Positions 35,663 through 44,295 of a stretch of DNA of 64,000 nt are shown one piece after another. The position numbers and the translations under genes were made by a program. Source of the DNA: Flaviramulus_B aquimarinus (GTDB lineage: Bacteria > Bacteroidota > Bacteroidia > Flavobacteriales > Flavobacteriaceae); NCBI RefSeq assembly GCF_039543205.1, contig NZ_BAABJH010000002.1, positions 372,001-436,000 on the forward strand. Reading direction: 5' to 3'. How positions within the stretch are numbered: the stretch's first letter is position 1; each line of letters starts with the position of its first letter. Below the pieces are notes generated by a model. The model saw only the letters and a list, made by a program, of their open reading frames with translations, did no database searches and was not told the DNA's origin.

Positions 35663-36250
35663 ATGGAATTTAATTTTAAAGAAATATTTACAGTGTTCAT
35701 GGTCTTATTTGCTGTAATAGATATTGTTGGCAATATTCCAATTGTTATTGATTTAAGAAAAAAAGCAGGACACATTCAAAGCGAAAAGGCCTCTATTATA
35801 GCTGGGGTTATTCTAATTTTATTTTTGTTTTTAGGAAAAAGCATCTTAAATCTTATTGGTATTGATGTAAACTCGTTTGCCGTAGCTGGTGCCTTTATTT
35901 TATTTTTTATAGCTTTAGAAATGATTTTGGGCATTACACTATACAAACAGGACGAAAACACATCTATGACCACGGCTGTATTTCCGTTGGCATTTCCATT
36001 AATTGCAGGGCCTGGTAGTTTAACAACCTTACTGTCTCTAAGAGCTGAATTTAGAATTGAAAATATTATCATTGCTGTTATAATGAATGTTATTATTATC
36101 TATATTGTACTAAAAACATCCTCTAGAATTGAACGTTTTTTAGGCCCTAATGGCATTAATATTATACGTAAGGTATTCGGTGTTGTTTTATTAGCTATTG
36201 CTGTTAAACTTTTTGCGCATAATATAAAAGCCTTGTTTGATATTGCATAA
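35663..36250 (+). CDS. MarC family (UPF0056) membrane protein
   Basis: A 195-residue inner-membrane protein with six predicted helices. Typical features are FFALIDIVGNIP-like VFAVIDIVGNIPIVIDL at the N-terminus, the middle PLAFPLIAGPGSLTTLLSL, which is the family signature, and a C-terminal helix after IIRKVFGVVLLAIAVKLF. The family is related to amino-acid exporters such as SnatA; the substrate is not known. Two small genes follow on the same strand, and the three may form an operon. Confidence 0.9.
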   Translation: MEFNFKEIFTVFMVLFAVIDIVGNIPIVIDLRKKAGHIQSEKASIIAGVILILFLFLGKSILNLIGIDVNSFAVAGAFILFFIALEMILGITLYKQDENTSMTTAVFPLAFPLIAGPGSLTTLLSLRAEFRIENIIIAVIMNVIIIYIVLKTSSRIERFLGPNGINIIRKVFGVVLLAIAVKLFAHNIKALFDIA

Positions 36251-36313
36251 CTAAAACCAAAAAAAAGGGGAAATACAAAATTTAAAAAAAACGATATTAA
36301 AATTTTAAAACAC

Positions 36314-36517
36314 ATGAAACTTTTAACGATAATACTTAGCCTCATTGCTTTAGGTTTAATTATATTTAATTTTACTAAAGTGAATTTTGACGCGCCTTTT
36401 GAAGGTGATAGTATCATTGCCGTAATAACTATTGTCGCTTCGCTTTGTGTTATTGTAATGATGGCTATTTTAAGAACCTCTAAGCGTATTGAGGAAAAAG
36501 TAAAAGCACGCAAATAA
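36314..36517 (+). CDS. Small two-helix membrane protein, unknown function
   Basis: A 67-residue protein with two hydrophobic helices (LLTIILSLIALGLIIF and IIAVITIVASLCVIVMMAIL) joined by an acidic loop, and a short basic tail (RTSKRIEEKVKARK). It is placed 63 nt after the MarC gene and 18 nt before the flavoprotein gene, all on one strand. I do not recognise it as a named family, though similar short proteins are common in flavobacteria. Confidence 0.7.
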   Translation: MKLLTIILSLIALGLIIFNFTKVNFDAPFEGDSIIAVITIVASLCVIVMMAILRTSKRIEEKVKARK

Positions 36518-36535
36518 AAGACAAAACCAACAAAC

Positions 36536-37144
36536 ATGTATGATGCTTTAATTATTGGTGGTGGTGCCGCAGGTTTGTCTTGTGCCTTGGTGCTTGGCTC
36601 TGCAAAAACCAAACCTTTTGCCAAAAATAAAACCATTGGCATTATTACGCATCAAAAAACATCGCATTTACAAACAGCTTTATTTAATAATGTTTTAGGA
36701 TTAACTCCGGGTACTACAGGTGCTTATATTTTAGAGAGCGGTAAAACACAGCTTTCTAATCTCTATCCGCATGTTAAGCAAATTGACAAAGAAAAAGTTT
36801 TAGCCATTTCAAAAAACACAAGTCATTTTGAGGTTAGAACTAATAAAAACACTTACCAAGCCAAAATTGTTGTTATTGCTGTTGGGTATACCAATTTAAT
36901 GACTATAAGAGGTTTGGAACCATATATTGAACCGCATCCAAGAGCTGCTATTGAAAAAGACCGTATTTGGTTAAAAAACACAGACCATATTATTGAAGAC
37001 CAGCTCTATGTTGCTGGTACTCTTGCTGGATGGCGTAGTCAGTTTGCTATTGCTTCTGGTAGTGGGGCACATGTGGCTACTGATATTCTAACACTTTGGA
37101 ATGGCGGGAAACATATTAAGGTTCATGATAAAGTAGAAGAATAA
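36536..37144 (+). CDS. Single-domain FAD oxidoreductase of thioredoxin-reductase type
   Basis: A 202-residue flavoprotein. The FAD-binding GGGAAGLSCALVLG is at the start, and the C-terminal FAD motif LYVAGTLAGWRSQFAIASGS is near the end. Compared with thioredoxin reductase (about 310 residues) the whole NAD(P)H-binding domain and the redox CxxC are missing, and the two FAD half-domains are joined directly. It resembles short flavobacterial NAD(P)/FAD-dependent oxidoreductases. The reaction is unknown; it may take electrons from another protein or act as a flavin-bound scaffold. It is convergent with the S41 protease gene 8 nt on. Confidence 0.82.
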   Translation: MYDALIIGGGAAGLSCALVLGSAKTKPFAKNKTIGIITHQKTSHLQTALFNNVLGLTPGTTGAYILESGKTQLSNLYPHVKQIDKEKVLAISKNTSHFEVRTNKNTYQAKIVVIAVGYTNLMTIRGLEPYIEPHPRAAIEKDRIWLKNTDHIIEDQLYVAGTLAGWRSQFAIASGSGAHVATDILTLWNGGKHIKVHDKVEE

Positions 37145-37152
37145 GCACCTAC

Positions 37153-38742
37153 TCACTCCCCATCACTCAATTTAACAACCTCATCAATCATAATATCGCG
37201 TTGATTGAAAACTTCTTCAAAAGCACCATTACCAAAAAGTTGATCGGCTAACGTAGCTTTAATGTATTGTTTTACTTCTTCATGATAAGCCACAAAGGTA
37301 ATTTTAGAATCAGTTCTAAGGTTTAAGTAATCTTGAAACGCAAATACTAAATCGTCGCCCACTTCAAAAGTGTCTATAAAATCTTGTTTAAGGGTGTCCT
37401 CATAAACATGTCTATCTTTTTCCAATTCTTCAAACACAAAATTTCCGAAAAACCCGCGACGTTGTAAAAAGGAAAGGGTTTCGTTTTGCATACTATTATC
37501 AATGGGTACAAACACATCAGGAATAATACCACCACCGCCATAAACAATTTTACCACCAGGTGTTGTAAATTTTAAAGAATCGTCTACTTGTATTTTTTTT
37601 GGATCTAAAAGCTCGCCACTATCCAAACGTTCAAAATATTCATCGTAATAGTCTTTATTCCCATTTTTATAAGGCCGCTGTATGGAGCGCCCTGTTGGTG
37701 TGTAGTATCTGGAAACGGTTAAGCGCACGGCACTACCATCACCCAATTCCATTTCGCGTTGTACGAGTCCTTTTCCGTAAGAGCGACGCCCTACAATGGT
37801 GCCTTTATCATGGTCTTGTAATGCTCCTGCTACAATCTCACTTGCTGATGCCGAGTTTTCATCAATTAACACATATACTTTGCTATCTTCAAAATCACCA
37901 GCACTGGTTGCAAAACTTTTTTCTATACTGCCTCGCTTATTTTTGGTAAATAAAATCAATTTATCATCTTCAAGAAACTCATCAACTATCTGTTCTGCTA
38001 TACCTAAAAAACCGCCTGGGTTATCACGCAAATCCAGCACCATTTCTGTAGCACCTAGAGCCTGTAGTTTTTCTATTCCTGCTTTAAACTCTTTATACGT
38101 AGATTCTGCAAAACGGTTAATTTTTACATAGCCTAGTTTTTTGGTTAGCATATAAGCAGCATCTACACTTTTAATAGGAATCTTTCCGCGTTTTATGGTA
38201 AAATCCAAAAGTTCTGGTTCGCCTTTCCGATATACTTTTAATTTTACTTTTGAATTTATTGATCCTTTTAGCTTCTTAATAATTTCGCCATCTTTTAAGC
38301 TATTTCCAAAAAGTGAATCGCCATTGGCCATAATAATCCTATCGCCACCTTTAATCCCTGCTTTAGCACTCGGTCCGTTTTCTATAGCTCTAATTACAGC
38401 AATGGTATCCTTGTAGGTGTAAAAACTAACGCCAATCCCTACAAAATCACCTTTCATTTCTTCGGAAACACGTTCCATATCTTCTTTTGGGATATAAATG
38501 GAATGTGGGTCCAAGTTTTCTAGAATACCATTAACAGTTACATCAACAATACTATCTGTATTAATCTCATCTACATAATCATATTCAATATAATCAATAA
38601 GCCTGTTGAGTTTATCTTTTTTGCTATTGGTTGAAAACAACCTATCGGGCGAGTCGGTAAAATTTAATTTCCCGCCTATAAAAATACCCATTGCTATTGC
38701 AATTCCTAAAACCAAGGGCAAATATTTTTTTTGATAAGCCAT
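37153..38742 (-). CDS. C-terminal processing peptidase, S41 family
   Basis: Periplasmic serine protease of 529 residues. An N-terminal hydrophobic anchor (LPLVLGIAIAMGIFIGG), a PDZ domain near 90-165 (AIENGPSAKAGIKGGDRI), then the catalytic core with the nucleophile in DENSASASEIVAGAL and the catalytic Lys in RRSYGKGLVQ. The C-terminal 150 residues are family-specific. S41 enzymes trim C-termini of envelope proteins. It follows the dCMP deaminase gene without any gap: the ATG at 38742 abuts the deaminase stop at 38743, so the two are translated from one message. Confidence 0.94.
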   Translation of the reverse strand: MAYQKKYLPLVLGIAIAMGIFIGGKLNFTDSPDRLFSTNSKKDKLNRLIDYIEYDYVDEINTDSIVDVTVNGILENLDPHSIYIPKEDMERVSEEMKGDFVGIGVSFYTYKDTIAVIRAIENGPSAKAGIKGGDRIIMANGDSLFGNSLKDGEIIKKLKGSINSKVKLKVYRKGEPELLDFTIKRGKIPIKSVDAAYMLTKKLGYVKINRFAESTYKEFKAGIEKLQALGATEMVLDLRDNPGGFLGIAEQIVDEFLEDDKLILFTKNKRGSIEKSFATSAGDFEDSKVYVLIDENSASASEIVAGALQDHDKGTIVGRRSYGKGLVQREMELGDGSAVRLTVSRYYTPTGRSIQRPYKNGNKDYYDEYFERLDSGELLDPKKIQVDDSLKFTTPGGKIVYGGGGIIPDVFVPIDNSMQNETLSFLQRRGFFGNFVFEELEKDRHVYEDTLKQDFIDTFEVGDDLVFAFQDYLNLRTDSKITFVAYHEEVKQYIKATLADQLFGNGAFEEVFNQRDIMIDEVVKLSDGE

Positions 38743-39174
38743 TTATGCTTTTAAATGTTCTATTAGTTTGAGCTCTATGCCTGCTTTTTTCAAAAATTTT
38801 AATCCTGAATTGTCTTTATAGGCTTGGTTATAAACGACCTTTACAATTCCTGCTTGGTGTATTAGTTTACTACATTCTTTACAAGGAGACATGGTTATAT
38901 AAAGTGTGGCTCCTTTGCATGACTGTGTGGACGCTGCTACTTTTAAGATGGCATTGGCCTCTGCATGCAATACATACCATTTGGTATAGCCCTCAGCGTC
39001 TTCACAAAAATTTTCAAAACCTGATGGTGTTCCATTATACCCGTCCGATATTATCATTCTGTCCTTTACAATAATGGCTCCGACTTGCCTGCGATTGCAA
39101 TAAGACAATTTCCCCCACTCTTGTGCAATTCTTAAATAAGCTTTATCGTACTTAAGTTGTTTGTTTTCTGGCAT
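38743..39174 (-). CDS. Deoxycytidylate (dCMP) deaminase family protein
   Basis: A 143-residue zinc deaminase that should turn dCMP to dUMP for dTMP synthesis. The zinc motif is HAEANAIL with the catalytic Glu, followed by PCKEC. The insert CNRRQVGAIIVKDRMIISDG and the nucleotide-site residues fit the ComEB/dCMP deaminase family. It is distinct from the TadA gene at 9.9 kb, which has the HAE with a different flank. It is the first gene of an operon with the S41 protease. Confidence 0.9.
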   Translation of the reverse strand: MPENKQLKYDKAYLRIAQEWGKLSYCNRRQVGAIIVKDRMIISDGYNGTPSGFENFCEDAEGYTKWYVLHAEANAILKVAASTQSCKGATLYITMSPCKECSKLIHQAGIVKVVYNQAYKDNSGLKFLKKAGIELKLIEHLKA

Positions 39175-39330
39175 TAATATTTTTTTAGTCTAATAGTATT
39201 CTCCTTGATCCAATTACTTGATTAAACACTGAAATTATCCTGAGTACTGGTCCAAATAACGAATATAGTTCGTTCGTATTTTAATTACAACGTAAGTTCG
39301 TTAAAGTTTTACGAAAATTTAAACATAGCT

Positions 39331-39460
39331 AGAATCTGTGTTAGGGATTGAACGGCATGTTTGAAATCCCCTCCCGATAACTATCGGGAGATGGAGGGAT
39401 TGAGTAGTGAAAGCCCGACCACTTGCCCTGGGCAGAGTTAAAGGATGTGGTAACGCTCAA
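39331..39460. repeat. Degenerate flavobacterial interspersed element with hairpin
   Basis: Starts TGTGTTAGGGATTG (39340-39353) and holds the hairpin CTCCCGATA / TATCGGGAG (39371-39390), a second GGGATTGAG and GAAAGCCCGACC, then GTGGTAACGCTC. A 14-base match to its first bases occurs on the minus strand near 63142-63155. From memory, similar sequences with GTTAGGGATTG and AAAGCCCGAC are common between genes in this family. It may be a mobile or structured-RNA relic. It fills the 294-nt gap between hupE-like and dCMP deaminase genes. Confidence 0.5.
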
Positions 39461-39468
39461 ATAAAAAT

Positions 39469-40059
39469 TTAAGTTAAAAAATCGCTATTTAATATCATGG
39501 GAATTACCAAACCTACTACTATGGATGATACAACCATAATCCAATCGCGTTTTGTAAACCTAAATATAGTTTGTACCACATAGCCAAAAAACAAAACAAT
39601 AAATACAATAATAACTTGGGCTAGTTCTATTCCTAAAGCAAACTCTAATAACAGGATTAATTTATTATCGGTATCGCCTAATAGCATTTTAAATTCGCGT
39701 GCAAATCCTAATCCGTGGACCAAACCAAAAAATAATGTTGATAAAAACAAAACGCCTATTTTTTCGCGTTGGGCCCCTTTTCCTGATGTAAATACATTAA
39801 AGAGTGCAACTATTATAATAGTAATTGGTATTAAAAACTCAACTAATGTTGCATTTACACTTACTACATTGTAAGCCGCTAAAATCAAAGACAAGGTATG
39901 CCCTAGGGTAAACACAGAAACAAGTAATAGCACCCGTTTCCAGTTTTTAAAAACATAAGGAACCGTTAGAACTATTAAGAATAAAACATGATCGTAGGCA
40001 TTAATATCAAGAACATGATTAATACCATATTCGACATTGAACAAAAAATTTTGAAGCAT
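39469..40059 (-). CDS. HupE/UreJ-like membrane protein
   Basis: A 196-residue integral membrane protein with about six helices. The signature is HVLFLIVLTVPYVFKNWKR at the N-terminus and GHTLSLILAA, with FFGLVHGLGFA in the middle. The conserved His pairs suggest metal contact. The family includes HupE, linked to nickel uptake for hydrogenase, but no hydrogenase or urease gene is seen here, so the substrate is open. It follows the threonine dehydrogenase gene by 33 nt on the same strand. Confidence 0.86.
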   Translation of the reverse strand: MLQNFLFNVEYGINHVLDINAYDHVLFLIVLTVPYVFKNWKRVLLLVSVFTLGHTLSLILAAYNVVSVNATLVEFLIPITIIIVALFNVFTSGKGAQREKIGVLFLSTLFFGLVHGLGFAREFKMLLGDTDNKLILLLEFALGIELAQVIIVFIVLFFGYVVQTIFRFTKRDWIMVVSSIVVGLVIPMILNSDFLT

Positions 40060-40092
40060 ATTAATTAGGATTTAGGGTTTTCAAATATACAA

Positions 40093-41064
40093 CTAATCTG
40101 ACTGCCTTAAAATACCGTTATATTTTTTGTTGAGCTGAAAAAGCATCTCTTCTGTAATATCTTCTAATGAAAAGGCGTGTTTCCATTTCCAATCATGTCT
40201 GGCATAGGAATCGTTAATATTTTTAGGCCAACTGTTGGCTATGTCTTGTCTATAATCTGGTGTGTACTTTATTTCAAACTCCGGGATGTGGTTTTTAATG
40301 GATTCTGCAACGTCTTTTGGCGTAAAACTTATGGCTGCAAGATTGTATGACGACCTAATTTTAATAGTGTTTGATTTGGCTTTCATAATATCAATTGTCG
40401 CTTTAACAGCATCATCCATAAACATCATTGGAAGCTCGGTATCTTCTTTTAAAAAACAATCGTAAAACTTATCGGTTATGGCCTTATGGTAAATTTCAAC
40501 GGCATAATCTGTCGTACCTCCTCCTGGTAATGTTTTCCAACTAATAATACCTGGATAACGCAAACTCCTTACATCTACATTATATTTATTATGATAATAT
40601 TCGCACCAGCGTTCTCCTACTTGTTTGGTAATTCCGTAAACTGTTGATGGTTCCATAACGGTGTATTGCGGGGTGTATTCCGTTGGGGTTGTAGGACCAA
40701 AAACCGCAATACTGGAAGGCCAAAACACTTTTTTAATAAACTTAGCTTTGGCAAGGTTTAATACATGAAATAAGGATGACATGTTTAAATCCCATGCTTT
40801 CATCGGGTATTTTTCACCCGTGGCACTTAGCATAGCTGCCATGAGATAAACAGTATCTATATTATATTTTTCAATACATGTTTTAACGCTTGCATAATCT
40901 TGGGCATCAACAATTTCAAAAATACCAGAATTAACAATTTCGGTATTGCTATAACTAATATCGCTGGCAATAACATGTTCATCACCATAAATGCTTCGTA
41001 ACTTATATGTTAATTCCGAACCAATTTGCCCACAAGCACCAATGACTAATATTTTAGAACCCAT
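40093..41064 (-). CDS. tdh: L-threonine 3-dehydrogenase, short-chain (SDR) type
   Basis: Oxidises L-threonine to 2-amino-3-oxobutyrate with NAD, the first step of threonine breakdown to glycine. A Rossmann fold with GACGQIGSE at the N-terminus, and the SDR catalytic pair in YGITKQ (Tyr, Lys), with the Ser in WPSSIAVFG. The whole is close to the flavobacterial SDR-type threonine dehydrogenase, including TPQYTVMEPSTVYG and SLRYPGIISWKTLPGGGTTD. 323 residues. A UDP-sugar epimerase is the alternative, less likely. Followed by the HupE-like gene. Confidence 0.92.
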   Translation of the reverse strand: MGSKILVIGACGQIGSELTYKLRSIYGDEHVIASDISYSNTEIVNSGIFEIVDAQDYASVKTCIEKYNIDTVYLMAAMLSATGEKYPMKAWDLNMSSLFHVLNLAKAKFIKKVFWPSSIAVFGPTTPTEYTPQYTVMEPSTVYGITKQVGERWCEYYHNKYNVDVRSLRYPGIISWKTLPGGGTTDYAVEIYHKAITDKFYDCFLKEDTELPMMFMDDAVKATIDIMKAKSNTIKIRSSYNLAAISFTPKDVAESIKNHIPEFEIKYTPDYRQDIANSWPKNINDSYARHDWKWKHAFSLEDITEEMLFQLNKKYNGILRQSD

Positions 41065-41199
41065 TTAAAATTATTATTATTAAGGATTGTTCAAAAATAA
41101 TAAGATTTTATTGATAATATCATATTTAAAAGCTTAAATATTTTTTATTTGATAATTAACTAGCCTTCACTTTTTCAATTAAAAAATAAACTATTACTA

Positions 41200-41207
41200 T
41201 ATCTTTG
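41200..41207 (+). promoter_or_regulatory. -7 promoter element TATCTTTG of the 41235 lipoprotein
   Basis: Exact TAnnTTTG match, 27 nt before the ATG at 41235, in an AT-rich stretch between two divergent genes. Confidence 0.5.
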
Positions 41208-41234
41208 CATGATATCAATTTTAATTGAAAACCT

Positions 41235-41753
41235 ATGCATATTAAAACCTTGATTGCAATAAGCTTATTTGTTTTATCCTTTTCATGTAAAAAGACTCAA
41301 GATAACATGTCTGATGTAGCTGTGGAGCAAAACAAGAGTAAGGATTTAACTGAAAAAGACATCGCAACTATAAAGTATGCTGAGTATGCTTTAGATTTAA
41401 AAACTGAAGACGCCATACAAGACTGGGCAGAATATTTTCAACTCCAGGATATTATTACAGAGGTTAAAAAAGGGGATTTAAGTTATTTTAGTGACAATGA
41501 AGAGGTTATTAAATTACTTGTAAAAGAATTTAAGAGCAATATTCCTGCACACATTAGTTCTCCATCTATAACTGCAAGAGTTTTAGTATTAGAGACCAAG
41601 CTTTATAAGCTTGAAAGTTTATCAAACTTATCCACAACTAGTAAGGAGGAACTTTTAAATACCATTAAGGCGTTTTTTGTGGCTTTTTCCAATCTCAACC
41701 TTCAGATGAATAAAAAGATAGAATTTGATAGTCGCTCTATTGAAAAACCATAA
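41235..41753 (+). CDS. Lipoprotein of unknown function
   Basis: A 172-residue lipoprotein with the lipobox LSFSC at residue 17-21 followed by KKTQDN, so it is probably exported and lipid-anchored. The rest is predicted to be helical and acidic, with KTEDAIQDWAEYFQLQDII and a C-terminal helix (IKAFFVAFSNLNLQM). I recognise no domain. It stands alone and converges on a gene on the other strand. Confidence 0.8.
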   Translation: MHIKTLIAISLFVLSFSCKKTQDNMSDVAVEQNKSKDLTEKDIATIKYAEYALDLKTEDAIQDWAEYFQLQDIITEVKKGDLSYFSDNEEVIKLLVKEFKSNIPAHISSPSITARVLVLETKLYKLESLSNLSTTSKEELLNTIKAFFVAFSNLNLQMNKKIEFDSRSIEKP

Positions 41754-41765
41754 ATAGCTATAGTA

Positions 41766-42479
41766 TTAATTTTTAGGTTCTGCTGCTTCAGTTTGTAATA
41801 CTTGTTTTTGTCTTAACAGCTCGTTTTTTGTAATCTGGATTAAATTAAAGTTAGGTGCCGTTTTTAAGGTAGCATCTAAAATATCAACCGCAGCATCAAT
41901 ATTTGCTTTTTTATCTTTATTATAAACATTTACTGCATTTAAATACATAAATGCTGATTTTAAAGGGACTTCGTAAGGGGTTTGTGTTTCATAAAAAGCT
42001 TTCTTCATATCATCTTTAGCATTTGTTAAACCATAATTAATATGTTTTTCGGCTTCGGCTAAATTCTGAATTTGCAAATTAAGTTCTGCTAATTCATAGG
42101 CTATTAGGGCATTTGGGCTTCTTTTAAATAACACTTCAAAAAATCCAATGGCTAATTTAGGTTGCTTAACAGCTTTTAAAGCTATAGCCTTAACCTCAAT
42201 GGCTATATCTGAATCCGTAGCATTGTTTTCAATTCCAATCGTGTTAAGTGCTTGCATATATTTATTTTCATTCATATATATGTAAGCTAAAGTATCTTTT
42301 CTTGCTTGTGAAGGCGACAATATATTTAAATGAGTCATCCCATTTATAATACCTTGCACATCGCCTTGAGACTTCATTTGCTCGCAATACGCTTCATAAT
42401 GTTTTAGTAATTCTGAGTTCGTTTGAGCACTCATCATAAAACCACTCACCAATAAAACCAATCCAAATAATTTTTTCAT
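41766..42479 (-). CDS. Secreted TPR-like repeat protein
   Basis: A 237-residue protein with signal peptide (LFGLVLLVSGFMMSAQ) and helical repeats that fit TPR (DTLAYIYMNENKYMQALNTI, AIGFFEVLFKRSPNALIAYE, LAEAEKHINYGLTNAKD). Periplasmic, probably a protein-binding scaffold. No other domain and no neighbour on the same strand. Its function is not known. Confidence 0.82.
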   Translation of the reverse strand: MKKLFGLVLLVSGFMMSAQTNSELLKHYEAYCEQMKSQGDVQGIINGMTHLNILSPSQARKDTLAYIYMNENKYMQALNTIGIENNATDSDIAIEVKAIALKAVKQPKLAIGFFEVLFKRSPNALIAYELAELNLQIQNLAEAEKHINYGLTNAKDDMKKAFYETQTPYEVPLKSAFMYLNAVNVYNKDKKANIDAAVDILDATLKTAPNFNLIQITKNELLRQKQVLQTEAAEPKN

Positions 42480-42750
42480 TTTAAATATTTATTTTTTTGT
42501 GGGCTAAATCTATAAAAAATTAACATTCTAAATTCATAAAACCATGCTAATTTTTTTTGAGTGTTGTGAATATGCTTATTTAATTAGAAACTAAAAAACC
42601 AAATATCTTTAATAATTTTAAAGGATTTTAAGCTATTGATAACCAGTTTACAAAAACCTGAACATCATAATTCACCAAGCTTAAAAGCCGACCTTTTTAG
42701 GAAATCTAAAAATAAATAAGTATATTTAAGATTAACAAATTTAATAAATT

Positions 42751-43215
42751 ATGGGAATAAAAAGTTTTCAAGGGGCTAGAAGACAGCAAAACACAACTGA
42801 TGACACCTCTTTAACAGTTAGTGATTATATGACAAGGGATTTGATAACATTTACTCCAGACCAGACTATTGAAAGTGTTATGCAAGCTTTAATTAATAAT
42901 CGCATTTCTGGTGGTCCAGTAGTTAATGAAGAAAGTGAATTAATTGGAATCATTTCTGAAAGCGATTGTATTAAACAAATTAGTGAAAGCCGCTATTACA
43001 ACATGCCCATGCAAGATATGACTATAGAAAAGTACATCACTAAAGATGTAGATACTATTGATGGAAATATGAATATATTTGATGCTGCCAGTTTATTTGC
43101 CAAAAGCCCTAGACGCCGATTCCCTATTGTAGAAAACAGCAAATTAGTTGGTCAAATAAGTCAGAAAGATGTACTTAAAGCCGCTATGAAGCTTAAAGGA
43201 CAAACCTGGAAGTAA
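42751..43215 (+). CDS. CBS-domain pair protein
   Basis: A 154-residue cytoplasmic protein with two CBS motifs: VSDYMTRDLITFTPDQTIES then NRISGGPVVNEESELIGIIS, and the second with KYITKDVDTIDGNMNIFD then RRRFPIVENSKLVGQIS. CBS pairs bind adenine nucleotides and usually sense energy state. There is no other domain. It is convergent, with a 1-nt gap, with the GIDE-like gene. The partner is unknown. Confidence 0.9.
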   Translation: MGIKSFQGARRQQNTTDDTSLTVSDYMTRDLITFTPDQTIESVMQALINNRISGGPVVNEESELIGIISESDCIKQISESRYYNMPMQDMTIEKYITKDVDTIDGNMNIFDAASLFAKSPRRRFPIVENSKLVGQISQKDVLKAAMKLKGQTWK

Positions 43216-43216
43216 T

Positions 43217-43930
43217 TTAAAGTCTATGATTTACATACAATAAAGCTTTTGGTTCGTCAGTAATTAAAAGCTTTTCTTTTTTTGTGCCCTCTAGTGTTAC
43301 TATTTTCGAATACGAGTAGCCTTTTACAGCTTCATTTAAAACTTTCCATTTAGCAATTCCTTTTACAGCAATAGGCTCATTTAATTCTATAACTCCTTCT
43401 GTGTACCGAATGGTTTTATTTATCCCTAAAATACCGGTGCTTTTTTTATTATGTTGTTTTAAATAGGCTTCTAGTTTTCCATCAGCATCGTTTCTAAATC
43501 CAGAATTTTGTTTATAGTCTTTTACTAAAAAAAAGCGTCTCATACTTTTTTGTATAGCCGACATTTTAACAATTGCCATTTCTGAACTACTTTCAATAAA
43601 AAAATCCTGAGCGTTTTCATCGTTTATTATTTTGTTCCATCTTTTATCGCCTTTTATTTCTACAACCACATGATAGTATACACATAACCTACCACTTAAA
43701 GGCGCTGTTAAGGGTTCGTTTACATGTTTTGCCTTCCCTATAATTTTGGCATATTCGTTTTCTCTAATACGGCTAATAGACGTCTTTCTGCTTTTTTTGA
43801 ACTCGCGGAGCATAATTCTTTTATTACTGAAATAATTGGCAACAAATGCGATTATTCCAAACGCTAAAAACATAGCTGCTGGAATTAAAACATTAGAATT
43901 TTCTTTTAGAATTGATAAAACATCTTCCAT
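43217..43930 (-). CDS. Membrane protein with GIDE-like domain
   Basis: A 237-residue protein: one N-terminal membrane helix (VLIPAAMFLAFGIIAFVANYF), then a cytoplasmic part that starts GKAKHVNEPLTAPLSGRLCV. The PL(T/S)aPlSGrxCv motif is typical of the GIDE domain, found in the membrane ubiquitin ligases Mulan/MAPL of eukaryotes, but here without a RING finger. The role in bacteria is unknown. It is the last of a three-gene operon: 1 nt after the zinc-ribbon gene, which follows the DinB gene. Confidence 0.78.
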   Translation of the reverse strand: MEDVLSILKENSNVLIPAAMFLAFGIIAFVANYFSNKRIMLREFKKSRKTSISRIRENEYAKIIGKAKHVNEPLTAPLSGRLCVYYHVVVEIKGDKRWNKIINDENAQDFFIESSSEMAIVKMSAIQKSMRRFFLVKDYKQNSGFRNDADGKLEAYLKQHNKKSTGILGINKTIRYTEGVIELNEPIAVKGIAKWKVLNEAVKGYSYSKIVTLEGTKKEKLLITDEPKALLYVNHRL

Positions 43931-43931
43931 A

Positions 43932-44282
43932 TTAGCTTTCTCGTTTTACTAAAGCATAATAATCCCCTTCTAAAGGCAAATACCCTTGATCATAAACAAA
44001 ATAGTAAACAGTTCCTGCTTTTGTTGTATATATGCTTGTAAAATAATTAAAATCGAAACCCACCTCAATAAGCTTAGCCCTTGATGTTTTTGTTTTTTGA
44101 TTTGGATTAAGCATTTCCAAAATTCTATAATTTTTACGAAGCCTGTTGTTTGTATTACGAATTAAGTTTTTACTATCCTTATTTACCTTATTATTATAAG
44201 CATTACGGCAGCCATCACTACAAAACTTTTTGTCAATTCTGCCAACAATTTTATCGTCGCACTCTAAGCATTGTTTTTCCAT
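43932..44282 (-). CDS. Small zinc-ribbon protein
   Basis: A 116-residue protein with an N-terminal CxxC...CxxxC zinc ribbon (CLECDDKIVGRIDKKFCSDG, then CRNAY), a basic linker, and a C-terminal segment with aromatic and Gly residues (FNYFTSIYTTKAGTVYYFVY). Similar proteins, often called DUF2116, may bind nucleic acid. It is placed between the DinB-like and GIDE-like genes on the same strand, with 13-nt and 1-nt gaps, so all three are one operon. The role is unknown. Confidence 0.8.
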   Translation of the reverse strand: MEKQCLECDDKIVGRIDKKFCSDGCRNAYNNKVNKDSKNLIRNTNNRLRKNYRILEMLNPNQKTKTSRAKLIEVGFDFNYFTSIYTTKAGTVYYFVYDQGYLPLEGDYYALVKRES

Positions 44283-44295
44283 AATTATTTATTTT

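Noticed and set aside
36251..36313. Terminator between marC and the small membrane gene
   Set aside because: Only an A-rich stretch without an inverted repeat, so the genes may be cotranscribed.
36100..36642. 180-residue minus-strand frame
   Set aside because: It overlaps marC, the small membrane gene and the flavoprotein start on the other strand; the translation is an antisense shadow.
39331..39460. tRNA or known riboswitch in the structured gap
   Set aside because: No cloverleaf, no T-loop sequence and no known riboswitch core; the hairpin has only a 2- to 4-nt loop.
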